From positions 1,278,630 to 1,342,629 of the forward strand of contig NZ_CP083986.1 of assembly GCF_020172685.1 (NCBI RefSeq): a stretch of DNA of 64,000 bases, given 5' to 3'. A program made the position numbers and the translations under genes. Below are positions 51,578 to 60,605 of the stretch, piece by piece. Within the stretch, counting starts at the first letter, position 1, and every line of letters starts with the position of its first letter. This stretch comes from [Mycobacterium] nativiensis. GTDB lineage: Bacteria; Actinomycetota; Actinomycetes; Mycobacteriales; Mycobacteriaceae. The notes beneath the pieces were generated by a model that was not told where the DNA came from, ran no database searches, and saw only the letters and a program-made list of their open reading frames with translations.

Positions 51578-52405
51578 GTGTTCGATCTCATCGCCCACGC
51601 GATCCCGGTGTTCGTGCTCTGCCTGGTCCTGGAGGCGGTGTCCTTCGCTGTGCTGCCGAACGACGACGAGCGCGGCTACGAATTACGGGATACGCGAACC
51701 AGTCTCACCATGGGTATCGGCAACGTGATCATCAACATCGGGTGGAAGCTCGCGGTGCTGGCGGTCTTCAGCGGGGCTTACCTGCTGGCGCCGGTTCACC
51801 TGCCGGCGAGCAGCCCGCTGACCTGGATCGCGCTGTTCGTCGCCGACGACTTCGCCTACTACTGGTACCACCGCACCCACCACACCATCCGGGTGTTCTG
51901 GGCCAGCCACGTGGTGCACCACTCCAGTCAGCACTACAACCTGTCCACCGCCCTGCGCCAGACCTGGACGCCGTTCACCGCGGTTCCGTTCTGGGTGCTG
52001 CTGGCTTTCGCCGGGTTCGCCCCGTGGATGATCCTGCTGCAGCAGTCCATCAGCCTGCTCTACCAGTTCTTCATCCACACCGAGCGGGTCGGGAAGCTCT
52101 GGCGGCCTGTCGAATTCGTCTTCAACACCCCGTCGCACCATCGGGTCCACCACGGGTCCAACGATCAGTATCTCGACACCAACTACGGCGGAATCCTGAT
52201 CGTGTGGGATCGGCTGTTCGGCACCTTCCAGCCTGAGGGGGAGCGGGTCGCCTACGGGCTGACCAAGAACATCGAGACGTTCAATCCGGTGCGGGTGGCC
52301 ACCCACGAGTACGTCGCGATCTGGCGCGACATCAGGGCCGCACGCAATTGGCGTGCGGTGTGGGGCCACCTGTTTCGCGGCCCGGGATGGCAGCCGGCCG
52401 GCTGA
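51578..52405 (+). CDS. Sterol desaturase / fatty acid hydroxylase superfamily protein
   Basis: This 275-residue membrane di-iron protein has three histidine clusters HRTHH, HVVHHSSQHYN and HHRVHHG in the order of the fatty-acid-hydroxylase superfamily, plus three to four membrane spans. GTG 51578 has AAAGGGG at ribosome-binding distance. It is directly downstream of the GntR gene. The substrate could be a sterol, carotenoid or lipid; its location beside P450 and KstR-linked genes suggests lipid oxidation. Confidence 0.9.
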   Translation: MFDLIAHAIPVFVLCLVLEAVSFAVLPNDDERGYELRDTRTSLTMGIGNVIINIGWKLAVLAVFSGAYLLAPVHLPASSPLTWIALFVADDFAYYWYHRTHHTIRVFWASHVVHHSSQHYNLSTALRQTWTPFTAVPFWVLLAFAGFAPWMILLQQSISLLYQFFIHTERVGKLWRPVEFVFNTPSHHRVHHGSNDQYLDTNYGGILIVWDRLFGTFQPEGERVAYGLTKNIETFNPVRVATHEYVAIWRDIRAARNWRAVWGHLFRGPGWQPAG

Positions 52406-52417
52406 CGCCGCCGATGG

Positions 52418-53275
52418 TCAGGTTGGTGTCTTCCGGGCGCTGCCACCGTCGCGACGCCGGACCCCCGCCAGGACGTCGTCGGCCGCGCGGAACTGCAGGT
52501 GATGGATCTGCCCGTCCGTGACGGTGAAGTCGAAGGCGACTTTGACCTGTCCGCGGTGGATCCAGGCGGCGCCCGGGCGGTCCTCGACGAAGACCGCAAA
52601 GGCAGCTGCCGCAGCGCCGTTGAAGAACCCGGCCACCGCGTCGGCGCCTTCCAGGCGAGTCGGCGTGCCAAGCGCGATCGCGCTCGCATCGGCGGTAACC
52701 ACCACGTCGGGAGCCAGCAACTCGAGCAGTTGCGAGAAGTCTCCCTCGCGCGCCGCCGTCATAAAGGCGTCCACGACCTCCCAGTCGGAGAGGGCATCGA
52801 CGGGCGCTGGTGGGCGTACCTTGGCCCGAGCCCGCGAGGCCAGCTTGCGCGCCGCGACCGATGTGGTGTCGAGCATCGCCGCGATCAAATCGAAGTCAAC
52901 ACCGAAGCTGTCGTGCAAGACGAATGCCACCCGTTCGGCGGGCGTGAGCCGATCGAGCACCACCTGCAGTGCGATGCCGACGGTGTCGGCCAACACCACG
53001 TCGTCGACGGGATCGGGTGCCGTCGCCTCGATGTCCAGCGATTCCGTCGGTACCGGCGTACGCGCCCGTAGCCGGTCCAAGCACAGCCGAGAGGTCACCG
53101 TTGTCAGCCAGCCCGGCAGATTTCTGATCGGCGCTTCGGTGGCCTCCAGCCGCAACCACGCCTGCTGAACGACGTCCTGTGCCGCGTCGGCATCTCCCAG
53201 GATGTGCGCAGCGATGCGCTGCAGGCGTGGACGCTCGGCCTCGAAGCCGTCACTGAGCTGCTCGTCGCTCACCAT
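52418..53275 (-). CDS. ECF sigma factor with SnoaL-like C-terminal domain (SigJ/ECF41-like)
   Basis: This 285-residue extracytoplasmic-function sigma factor has region 2 (about residues 8-75, ILGDADAAQDVVQQAWLRL), region 4 (about 110-165, LTPAERVAFVLHDSFGVDFDLIAAML) and a C-terminal SnoaL/NTF2-like domain (about 185-280) of the type that modulates activity in SigJ/ECF41 proteins, in place of a separate anti-sigma factor. ATG 53275 is preferred to upstream starts. A DUF1059 gene is divergent, 83 nt away, and could be a target. Confidence 0.88.
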   Translation of the reverse strand: MVSDEQLSDGFEAERPRLQRIAAHILGDADAAQDVVQQAWLRLEATEAPIRNLPGWLTTVTSRLCLDRLRARTPVPTESLDIEATAPDPVDDVVLADTVGIALQVVLDRLTPAERVAFVLHDSFGVDFDLIAAMLDTTSVAARKLASRARAKVRPPAPVDALSDWEVVDAFMTAAREGDFSQLLELLAPDVVVTADASAIALGTPTRLEGADAVAGFFNGAAAAAFAVFVEDRPGAAWIHRGQVKVAFDFTVTDGQIHHLQFRAADDVLAGVRRRDGGSARKTPT

Positions 53276-53358
53276 GGTGGTCACACTTTCATCGTCGGAT
53301 GCGTCACCATGCTGACGCACCCGGACCGCCCGATGTGACAACAGGAGGAGAACCCCCC

Positions 53359-53595
53359 GTGAAGACCATGACCTGCCAGGACTTAGGTGGCCCGTGCAAC
53401 GTCGCTCACCGCGGTGAGAGCGCCGACGAGATCATCAAGGCACAGGACCGGCACCTCAAGGAACTCGTCAAGGCCGGCGACGACGCCCACGAACCCGCCC
53501 GAGACGACATGAAGGGCCGCTGGCGCCACCCGATGAAGTCGATGAGCTGGTACAACGATGTCAAGAAGCGGTTCGCCGAGCTGCCGGAGGCGTGA
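53359..53595 (+). CDS. DUF1059 small protein
   Basis: This 78-residue protein is of the DUF1059 family (VKTMTCQDLGGPCNVAHRGESADEIIKAQDRHLKELVKAG). A strong ribosome-binding site AGGAGGAG (53343-53350) precedes GTG 53359. Two conserved Cys (in TCQDLGGPCN) are typical. The C-terminal half is longer than in minimal DUF1059 proteins. It is divergent from the SigJ-like sigma gene. Function is unknown. Confidence 0.85.
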   Translation: MKTMTCQDLGGPCNVAHRGESADEIIKAQDRHLKELVKAGDDAHEPARDDMKGRWRHPMKSMSWYNDVKKRFAELPEA

Positions 53596-53623
53596 GACCG
53601 AGGATCCGGCATCATCAGAGCGG

Positions 53624-54502
53624 TTACCCGCGCGGCACCCACTCGTCGTAGAACGGCGGCATCGCCGAGGCGCGTGAGGTGAACTGCGCGTCGCGCTTCT
53701 CCAGGAAGGCCCGCACCCCGTCGGCACCGTCGCCGATGCTGGTGTAGAACATCGCCAGCGAATCGACCCGGTGCGCCTCCACCGGGTCGGGCTGCGCGGA
53801 GTTGCGGTAGAGCATCTGGCGGATCAGCGCGAACGACACCGGCGAGCGACCCTTGGTCCAGGCGTCGGCCAGCTCGCGGGCCTGCGCCAGCAGAGCGTCC
53901 GGCTCGTGCACGGCCTGGGCGATCCCGCAGGCACGCGCGCTCTCGGCGTCGAGGATGTCGGCACGGTACAGCAGGTCCAAAGCCGTTGGCATTCCGACGA
54001 TCCGGGGCAGGAACCAGGTCGAACACGCCTCCGGGGTGATACCCAATTTCCCGAACACCAGCCCGAACCGGGCCTTGGTGGAGAACAGTCGAGCGTCCAT
54101 CGCCAGCATCATGGTGGCGCCGATCCCGACCGCGGCGCCGTTGACCGCGGCGATCACCGGCTTGCGGCAGCCGTAGATCGCCAGCGTCACCCGCCCACCG
54201 GTGTCGCGCACCCGGGCCAGCTCCGGATCGTTGAGGTCGGCCATGTCTGCCAGGGCCGGTGACTTCGACTCGTCGAGACCGAACACGTTGCCGGAGCTGG
54301 ACAGGTCCATCCCCGCGCAGAACGCGCGCCCGGAGCCGGTGACGATCACCGCGCGGACGTCATCGTCGTCGTTGACCTCGACGAAGGTGCGCTCCAGCTC
54401 CTCGGCCATTTCGACGGTGAAGGAGTTGAGGTTGTCCGGCCGGTTCAGATACACGGTGAGGATGCCGTCCTCGACCTCGTGGCGCAGCGTGTTGAAGTCC
54501 AT
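53624..54502 (-). CDS. Enoyl-CoA hydratase/isomerase (crotonase) family protein
   Basis: This 292-residue crotonase-fold protein has LNRPDNLNSFTVEMAEEL and the oxyanion-hole segments GRAFCAGMDLSS and AAVNGAAVGIGATMMLAMDAR. One candidate catalytic Glu lies in FGKLGITPEACST; the partner Glu of true hydratases is not certain, so isomerase or other chemistry is possible. It is convergent with DUF1059 and divergent from the MerR gene. It probably acts in beta-oxidation. Confidence 0.9.
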   Translation of the reverse strand: MDFNTLRHEVEDGILTVYLNRPDNLNSFTVEMAEELERTFVEVNDDDDVRAVIVTGSGRAFCAGMDLSSSGNVFGLDESKSPALADMADLNDPELARVRDTGGRVTLAIYGCRKPVIAAVNGAAVGIGATMMLAMDARLFSTKARFGLVFGKLGITPEACSTWFLPRIVGMPTALDLLYRADILDAESARACGIAQAVHEPDALLAQARELADAWTKGRSPVSFALIRQMLYRNSAQPDPVEAHRVDSLAMFYTSIGDGADGVRAFLEKRDAQFTSRASAMPPFYDEWVPRG

Positions 54503-54566
54503 CCATCGAGGCTAGTTGCACCGGTCTGTTGACTCTGCCCCTGGGGGAGACTCCAGACTCGAAGTC

Positions 54567-55373
54567 GTGACCACATTGCTGCCCATCGGGGATTTCGCCC
54601 GGATGACCTATCTGACTGTTAAGGCGTTGCGCCTTTACCAGGAGCGCGGCCTGTTGAGTCCGGTCCGGGTCGACCCGTCGTCGGGATACCGCTACTACAG
54701 TCCGGACCAGGTGCCGATAGCGCAGGTCATCCGCCGCCTGCGGGACCTGGGCATGCCGCTGGAGGAGCTCACCGAGGTGGTCCGCGCCGAGGATGTCACC
54801 GATCGCAACCGGGCGATCGTGGCCCATCTGCAGCGGCTCGAGGACCAGCTGAGCCAAACCCGGTCCAGCGTCGCCTCGTTGCGGTCACTGCTCGAACAGC
54901 CCACCGGGACAATCGATGTGAGTTACCGGTCGGTGCCTGCGACGTTGGCGGCCGCCGTCGTCGATCAGGTCGATATGGACGATGTCGAGAACTGGTGGAC
55001 GCAGGCGTTTGCCGACCTCGACGCCGCCGTCGATGGCGACGCTCCGGGCGTGCGCGGGGCGCTGTACTCGGCGGAGTTCTTCGAGGCCGGCCGCGGTGAG
55101 GTGATCGCGTTCCGGCCGGTGGCCGTCGCACCGACCCGAGACGGGATCCACGCGCTCGAGATTCCCGCCGCAGAACTGGCGGTGGCGCTGCACCGCGGGG
55201 CCTTCAGCGAACTGGATCGCACCTACGCCGCCCTGGGCACTCACGTCGCCGAACGCGAACTGGGCGTCGACGGACACATCCGCGAGTACTACCTGGTGTC
55301 CGGCTATGACACCGATGACGAGGCAGCGCATCGGACCGAGGTGTGCTGGCCGATCTTCCGCACCAAATCCTGA
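54567..55373 (+). CDS. MerR family regulator with GyrI-like effector domain
   Basis: This 268-residue BmrR-type regulator has a MerR helix-turn-helix (residues 5-75, IGDFARMTYLTVKALRLYQERGLL), a coiled-coil linker and a C-terminal GyrI-like small-molecule-binding domain (about 130-265). Start GTG 54567 places the HTH at the N-terminus. The VOC gene follows 20 nt downstream, and the three genes 54567-56225 likely form one operon, a common drug/toxin-sensing layout. Confidence 0.9.
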   Translation: MTTLLPIGDFARMTYLTVKALRLYQERGLLSPVRVDPSSGYRYYSPDQVPIAQVIRRLRDLGMPLEELTEVVRAEDVTDRNRAIVAHLQRLEDQLSQTRSSVASLRSLLEQPTGTIDVSYRSVPATLAAAVVDQVDMDDVENWWTQAFADLDAAVDGDAPGVRGALYSAEFFEAGRGEVIAFRPVAVAPTRDGIHALEIPAAELAVALHRGAFSELDRTYAALGTHVAERELGVDGHIREYYLVSGYDTDDEAAHRTEVCWPIFRTKS

Positions 55374-55393
55374 CCACAGACTAGGAGTCAACG

Positions 55394-55744
55394 ATGGAAA
55401 TCACGCTGCACACTGTGACATTCGACTGCGCCGACGCGGACAAGCTGGCGCGGTTCTGGTCGCGGCTGCTGGCCCGATCGCTCGACGACGGCGCCACCGC
55501 CGAATTCGCCTCGATCGGCGTCTCGGCCGAGACGCCCCCACACCTGGCGTTCGTGCAGGTGCCGGAGGCCAAGCAGGTCAAGAACCGGGTGCACGTCGAC
55601 CTCGTCGCGGCGGATCTGGCCGCGGCGGTCGAGCGGGCCCTGGAACTCGGCGCCGCCCGGCTGGCCGACCACGCCGACGACGGCTACACCTGGAGCACTC
55701 TGGCGGACCCCGAGGGCAACGAGTTCGACATCGTGGCGGCTTGA
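55394..55744 (+). CDS. VOC family (glyoxalase-like) protein
   Basis: This 116-residue VOC-fold protein (start LHTVTFDCADADKLARFWSRLL, end LADPEGNEFDIVA) is of the actinobacterial glyoxalase_6-type. AGGAG precedes ATG 55394. Located between a BmrR-like regulator and an unknown gene, it could bind or modify the regulator's ligand. The enzyme activity is unknown. Confidence 0.88.
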   Translation: MEITLHTVTFDCADADKLARFWSRLLARSLDDGATAEFASIGVSAETPPHLAFVQVPEAKQVKNRVHVDLVAADLAAAVERALELGAARLADHADDGYTWSTLADPEGNEFDIVAA

Positions 55745-55745
55745 G

Positions 55746-56225
55746 ATGTCATTGCTGGCAGACGCATTGGTCGCCACCGGGCCGGTCGCCGAACATCGCG
55801 ACGCGATGGCCCGCTACGGATGGTTGGTGGGCGGCCGCTGGGATCTTGACATCACCTGGTTCGGCGACGACGGCACCCGCAAGGTTGCCGGCTGGATGGT
55901 CGCGGACTGGGTGCTCGACGGCAGGGCCGTTCAGGACGTCTGGCACGCCGAAGGCCTGTTTCACGGGACGACCCTGCGTGTCTATGACCCTGCCGTCGAC
56001 GCCTGGCACATTCAGTGGACGGAACCGCAACTGGGACTTCGGCTGCACCAACTGAGCAGGGCTGACTCGGACGGGATCGTGCAGGACGGCACGCTGCCGG
56101 ACGGTTCCGCCATCCGGTGGAGCTTCCGCGACATCACCCCGAACTCCTTTCGCTGGCGCGACGAACGCAGCGACGACGGGCGCACCTGGGTGCTCAAGCA
56201 GGAGTATCGCGCCCGCCGCCGCTGA
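55746..56225 (+). CDS. Conserved hypothetical protein (159 aa)
   Basis: This 159-residue soluble protein is rich in Trp and beta-strand patterns (GWLVGGRWDLDITWFGDDGTRKVAGWMVADWVLDG in pieces; FHGTTLRVYDP). The layout resembles DUF1579-like lipocalin-type proteins, but the match is not certain. ATG 55746 comes 1 nt after the VOC gene's stop, so the two are coupled. No catalytic motif is recognised. Confidence 0.75.
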   Translation: MSLLADALVATGPVAEHRDAMARYGWLVGGRWDLDITWFGDDGTRKVAGWMVADWVLDGRAVQDVWHAEGLFHGTTLRVYDPAVDAWHIQWTEPQLGLRLHQLSRADSDGIVQDGTLPDGSAIRWSFRDITPNSFRWRDERSDDGRTWVLKQEYRARRR

Positions 56226-56233
56226 ATCCGGTG

Positions 56234-59200
56234 TCAGGCGGTGACAGCGTCTTTCGCCTCGGCGCGCGACAGGAAGCGGGGCGCGATGCCCGCCGCGGTG
56301 GTCGCGACCGCGGCCGATCCCAGGGCCTGGGTCCAGCCGATCGGGCCAAGCGGCGTGCAGCCGAGGAACTGGCTGACACCCGGGATGCTGATCAACAGTG
56401 CCATCGCCGCGAAAGACCCGCCCGCGGTGGCCACCAGCAGCGGTGAACGCGACTCCAGCAGCGTCTGCCCCAACTGGGTGGTCACCAGTGCGACCAGGGC
56501 CACCGTGGAGGCACGCCGGGGAAAGCCGGTGAGCCGCGCCATGAACCAGGCCGCCAGGGTGGCACCGGCTGTGGTCGTGCCTCGCAGCGCCACCGCGCGT
56601 AGCAACGCCTTCTCGTCGGGTCCGCGCCCCCCGAACGGCATGGGGCGCCGGGGTTGGCTGATCGCCAGCGCGGTGGCCGGGAACGCGTCGGTCACGATGT
56701 TGACCAGCAGCAGTTGGCGGGTGTTCAGCGGTGCCTGACCGGTCAACGCGCTGCCGACGATCGCGAACACCGCGCCGCTGGCGTTGCCGCCCAGCAGCAC
56801 CGCCACCGCCGCCTGCACCCGCTGCCACAGTTGGCTGCCCTCGTTGAGGGCGTCCAGCAGGGTTTCGATGCGGCCGTCGAGCAGCACCACGTCGGCGGCC
56901 GTGTGGGCGGCGTCGCTGCCCTGGGCGACGATCCCGATCCCGACGGTGGCGGCCCGGATGGCGGCGGCGTCGTTGGCGCCGTCGCCGACCATCGCCGACA
57001 CCTTGCCGCTGCGTTCCAGCGCCTGCACCACCTGCACCTTGTTCGCCGGTGACATCCGGGCGAACACCACCCGCTCGGCCACGGCGAGCTCCTGCTCCTT
57101 GCCCGACAGCGTCTCCCATTCCGTGCCGGTGATCACCTGCTCGGCGCTGACGTGCAGGCCCATCTTGCGGGCGATGGCGCGGCCGGTGGTCGGGTGGTCT
57201 CCGGTGATCATCCGAACCGGCACCTCTCGGCGGTGCAGCTCGGCCAGCAGTCCGGCCGATCCGGCGCGCGGGGTGTCGGAGATACCGACGAATCCGATCA
57301 GGGTCAGCCCGTCGGTGCACTGCTCGGCGATGGCTGCCAGCTGGGCGTCGGGATCGTCGGGATCGGCCGAAAGCGATTGGATCCGTGCGGAGTTGAGCTC
57401 GCGCCGTGCTACCGCGAGCACTCGCAGTCCCTCGTCGGCCAGCTGCTCCACCACGTCGTCGATGCCGGCCGGGACGCTGTCGCAGGCGGCGAGCACCACT
57501 TCGGGTGCACCCTTGATGGTCAATTCGGTCCCGAACACCGATGCCGCGAACGGCCGCCCGGAGCGGAACGGCAGATGGGCGTCGGCCTCCGCCGATGCGA
57601 TGGCACCGGGCACCGCGGCAGCCGCCGCCATGATCGCGGCGTCGGTGGCGTCGACATGGCTCTGTCCCTTCGCCGATGCTGTCGCGCGTACCGCGCAACG
57701 CAGCACCTCGTCATGGGAATGACCGGACGCTGTCCGCACCTCGGTGACCCGTAGCCGGTTCTCGCTGAGGGTGCCGGTTTTGTCGAAGCACACCACGTCG
57801 ACGCGGCCCAGGGCTTCCACGGAGCGCGGCACCCGCACCAGCACACCGGATTTGGTGAGACGGTGCGCCGAGGCGTGCTGGGCCAGTGTCGCCACCACCG
57901 GCATACCTTCGGGGACGGCGGCGACGGCCACCGAAACACCTTGGGCCACCGCCTGCTGCAGCCGGGTGCCGCGCGCCACCCCCAGCGCGCTGACCAGTCC
58001 GCCGGTCACCAAGCTCAGCGGCCATGTCCGGTTGGTGATCTGGCCGAGCTGATGGCCGAGCCCGATGTCGCCGTGTCGACTGGTGACGAGGTCGGCTGCG
58101 CGCCGCACCTCGGTGTCCGGGCCCACCGCGGTCACCAACGCCAGGCCCGTGCCGGCCGCCACCGTGGTGCCCGCGAAGAGCATGCAGCGCCGTTCGGCCA
58201 ATTCTGCGCCCGGGGTGGCGTCGATCTGCTTGGTCACCGGCAGCGACTCACCGGTCAGCGATGCCTCGTCGACCTCCAGCTTCTCCTGCTCGATCACGCG
58301 GGCGTCGGCCGGCACCACGTCGTCGGGACCCACCTCGATCAGATCGCCACGCTGCAACTGCTCGGGGAGCACCTGAACCCGTTCCCGGGTGCCGTCCGGC
58401 CGGATCGTCACCTTCCAGGCAGGTGGGACCTGGTCGGCGAGCAGCCGATTCAGCCGCAGCTCGGCGCTCAAACGCTGGCCGGCGGCCAGCACGGCGTTGC
58501 TGGCCAGTACCGAGCCGACCAGCAGCGCGTCCAGCGGTGAGCCCAATATCGCGGTGGCCGTGGCACCCAGTCCCAGTACCGGGGTCAGCGGGTCGGACAG
58601 CTCGTCACGCACCGCGTCGGCGAACTGCCAGAGGAAGTGGCGCCCGGCATTGTCGGCAGCGCGCGGCGCGGAGGTGGGCGCCGACGACGCGGCCAATGCG
58701 GCACGAACCTGCTCGACCGACATGGCATGCCACTCGTCGACGGGAACCGGCCGGGGCAGCGGTGCGTTGACCACCTTGCGGGCCGACCAGTAGCCGGACA
58801 GCAGACCCGCTGCCGCGCCCAAGGCCACCGGTTCGGGACCGCGGCCCCGGACGGTCGGTATCAACAGCAGTGAACCCAACGCCGAAGCGCCGATGGACAG
58901 TTCGACACCGAGGCGACTGGCCGCCTTGGCCGCGGGCAGGGCATGCAGAATCCGCCACACCCCGGCCAGGTCATCGACGAGCAGGTCCGCGTCCAGCGGT
59001 TGCGGCTGGTCCTCCAAAGCCGGCCGACCGTCGGGCAGGATGCCCAGCCCGAGATCGGCGGCCGCCAGTGCTCGGGTGGCGACGGACGAGACCACCGCTA
59101 CGGTGTGGCCTTCCTGTTGGTAGTGGTGCACTGCGTCGAGCAGTGCATCGTCGATCGAATCGCCCGTCATCGGCACGATTTCGTCGAACGCGGGCCGCAA

Positions 59201-60271
59201 CTCACCGAGACCGGCGGAGTCATCGACGGTAATTGTCTGCACGTCGGCTCGCTGCGTCTCCGCGAGCGTCGCGGCGGCCAGCGGATGTGGCGCCGGCGCG
59301 AAGAGCGCCTCCGTGACGGGGCGTCCCTTGCTGCGGCGGGTGCCGGCGACCGGATGCCAACCAGGCTGCAGGTCGCCGGCTGCCAGCATCGCCTGGGCGC
59401 GTTCCCAGGCGGCCAGATCTTTCTCACCGGAACCCCGAAGCCGCACCAGCCGCAACGATTCGCTGCGCAGCACCCGCGGATCGAGAATCACCACATCGAT
59501 ACGATCCAGTCGGCGCAGGCTGTCCGGGTCGATCTGCAGCGCCTCATCGTTGTTGGCCAGCCCGCGGCCCAGCGTCGCCGCGAACGATTCCGGGGTGGAT
59601 TGGGCGGCTTTCGGCACGGCCACAATCGCGGCGTTGCCGGCCAGGTTCGGGTCGCGACTGGCCACGCCGACCACGGCCGCGCCGATCGCCTGAATCCCGT
59701 TGCCGCGCTGCAGGTGTTGTTCGACCGGTCCGGCCGGCGGTGACACCGTGCGCGAAGTCGACTGGGCGTCCGATCCGGTGGTGGGGCGGACCAGTTCCGG
59801 TTCGCGCCGGGACCACGCCCCTGCTACGGCACGCGCTTCAGCGGCCTTGAAGGTATTGACCGCCAAGTCCACCGCCAGAATCGACGGTGCCACAGCCAAA
59901 GCATGGGCGGCGGTGGATGCGATCCCCAACGCAGTGTCCGTCGCACGCTTGCCGATTCGTTCTTCGAGGAGTCGGCGCAGCCGCGGCTGGTTATCCAGGG
60001 CGACCACGGCGCCTTGGACACTGGCCGGCAAAGGCGGAATCCGCAGGACGCGCCCGGCCAGCGCGATGCCCAGTCCGACGGCGCTGACACCCGCCATCGC
60101 AGCGCTCGTCAGAGCCATCAAGCCGTCGCCGGGTGCGGGGGTTGGGCGGGGTGCTCGGCCGTCGGTGACGTCGTCGTCGATCAGGGGGCTCTCGACGGCG
60201 GCGATCGTATCGAGCGGCTCATCCAGTGCCGGTTCGGCATCGTCGATCAGGGCAGGTATCGAGGGGGGCAT
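56234..60271 (-). CDS. Giant cation-translocating P-type ATPase (CtpH/CtpI-like)
   Basis: This 1345-residue P-type ATPase has a long N-terminal extension (about 500 residues with two extra hydrophobic regions), then the standard core: TGESLPVT actuator, PEGMP in helix M4, phosphorylation site FDKTGTLSEN (Asp near 830), and hinge GDGANDAAAIRAA (near 1092). The extension and order resemble mycobacterial CtpH and CtpI, whose ion is not established. PEGMP instead of a CPx motif argues against copper-type transport and for Ca2+/Mg2+-like ions. It is monocistronic. Confidence 0.92.
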   Translation of the reverse strand: MPPSIPALIDDAEPALDEPLDTIAAVESPLIDDDVTDGRAPRPTPAPGDGLMALTSAAMAGVSAVGLGIALAGRVLRIPPLPASVQGAVVALDNQPRLRRLLEERIGKRATDTALGIASTAAHALAVAPSILAVDLAVNTFKAAEARAVAGAWSRREPELVRPTTGSDAQSTSRTVSPPAGPVEQHLQRGNGIQAIGAAVVGVASRDPNLAGNAAIVAVPKAAQSTPESFAATLGRGLANNDEALQIDPDSLRRLDRIDVVILDPRVLRSESLRLVRLRGSGEKDLAAWERAQAMLAAGDLQPGWHPVAGTRRSKGRPVTEALFAPAPHPLAAATLAETQRADVQTITVDDSAGLGELRPAFDEIVPMTGDSIDDALLDAVHHYQQEGHTVAVVSSVATRALAAADLGLGILPDGRPALEDQPQPLDADLLVDDLAGVWRILHALPAAKAASRLGVELSIGASALGSLLLIPTVRGRGPEPVALGAAAGLLSGYWSARKVVNAPLPRPVPVDEWHAMSVEQVRAALAASSAPTSAPRAADNAGRHFLWQFADAVRDELSDPLTPVLGLGATATAILGSPLDALLVGSVLASNAVLAAGQRLSAELRLNRLLADQVPPAWKVTIRPDGTRERVQVLPEQLQRGDLIEVGPDDVVPADARVIEQEKLEVDEASLTGESLPVTKQIDATPGAELAERRCMLFAGTTVAAGTGLALVTAVGPDTEVRRAADLVTSRHGDIGLGHQLGQITNRTWPLSLVTGGLVSALGVARGTRLQQAVAQGVSVAVAAVPEGMPVVATLAQHASAHRLTKSGVLVRVPRSVEALGRVDVVCFDKTGTLSENRLRVTEVRTASGHSHDEVLRCAVRATASAKGQSHVDATDAAIMAAAAAVPGAIASAEADAHLPFRSGRPFAASVFGTELTIKGAPEVVLAACDSVPAGIDDVVEQLADEGLRVLAVARRELNSARIQSLSADPDDPDAQLAAIAEQCTDGLTLIGFVGISDTPRAGSAGLLAELHRREVPVRMITGDHPTTGRAIARKMGLHVSAEQVITGTEWETLSGKEQELAVAERVVFARMSPANKVQVVQALERSGKVSAMVGDGANDAAAIRAATVGIGIVAQGSDAAHTAADVVLLDGRIETLLDALNEGSQLWQRVQAAVAVLLGGNASGAVFAIVGSALTGQAPLNTRQLLLVNIVTDAFPATALAISQPRRPMPFGGRGPDEKALLRAVALRGTTTAGATLAAWFMARLTGFPRRASTVALVALVTTQLGQTLLESRSPLLVATAGGSFAAMALLISIPGVSQFLGCTPLGPIGWTQALGSAAVATTAAGIAPRFLSRAEAKDAVTA

Positions 60272-60605
60272 CGGTCTCCTTCGCTCGGCGACCGAATCTG
60301 CAAAGAAAGCCTGCGGAGCCTTCGGTCGACATGGTCAATCGTCCGAAGGTCTCGCTCGCGAAAGTCCTGGGTCCGCTGAATGACCGGGCGGGTTGGCCCG
60401 CCGTATTGACGACCATTCACATCCGCCACCGGTGTGGCGGGTAGGAACTACTCCCCTTCGCGACCGAACATAGGGCCGACATGCGGCGGCCGGCTGAACG
60501 CCGGCGAGACCCGACTTGAAATGCCGGTGAATTACTGTGATTTCCACCGGATCTGGCGGAGTCGGCTGACAGCCGCTCGGCGCGAAACGGGCGACCGGGC
60601 CGGGT
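60272..60605. other. Structured intergenic region without a gene
   Basis: This 334-bp gap lies upstream of the P-type ATPase and downstream of the reductase, with no convincing coding frame. It contains hairpins: GGCGGG-TTGG-CCCGCC (60387-60402) and CCGCCAC-CGGT-GTGGCGG (60423-60440), and a spaced inverted repeat GACCGAA/TTCGGTC near 60290-60327. These may include the ATPase promoter operator and the terminator of the metE-reductase unit. Confidence 0.5.

Noticed and set aside
59120..59134. GTAGTGGTGCACTGC, resembling the dyad of the signalling island
   Set aside because: It lies within the P-type ATPase coding sequence (the HHYQ codons) and is far from any promoter. Probably coincidence.
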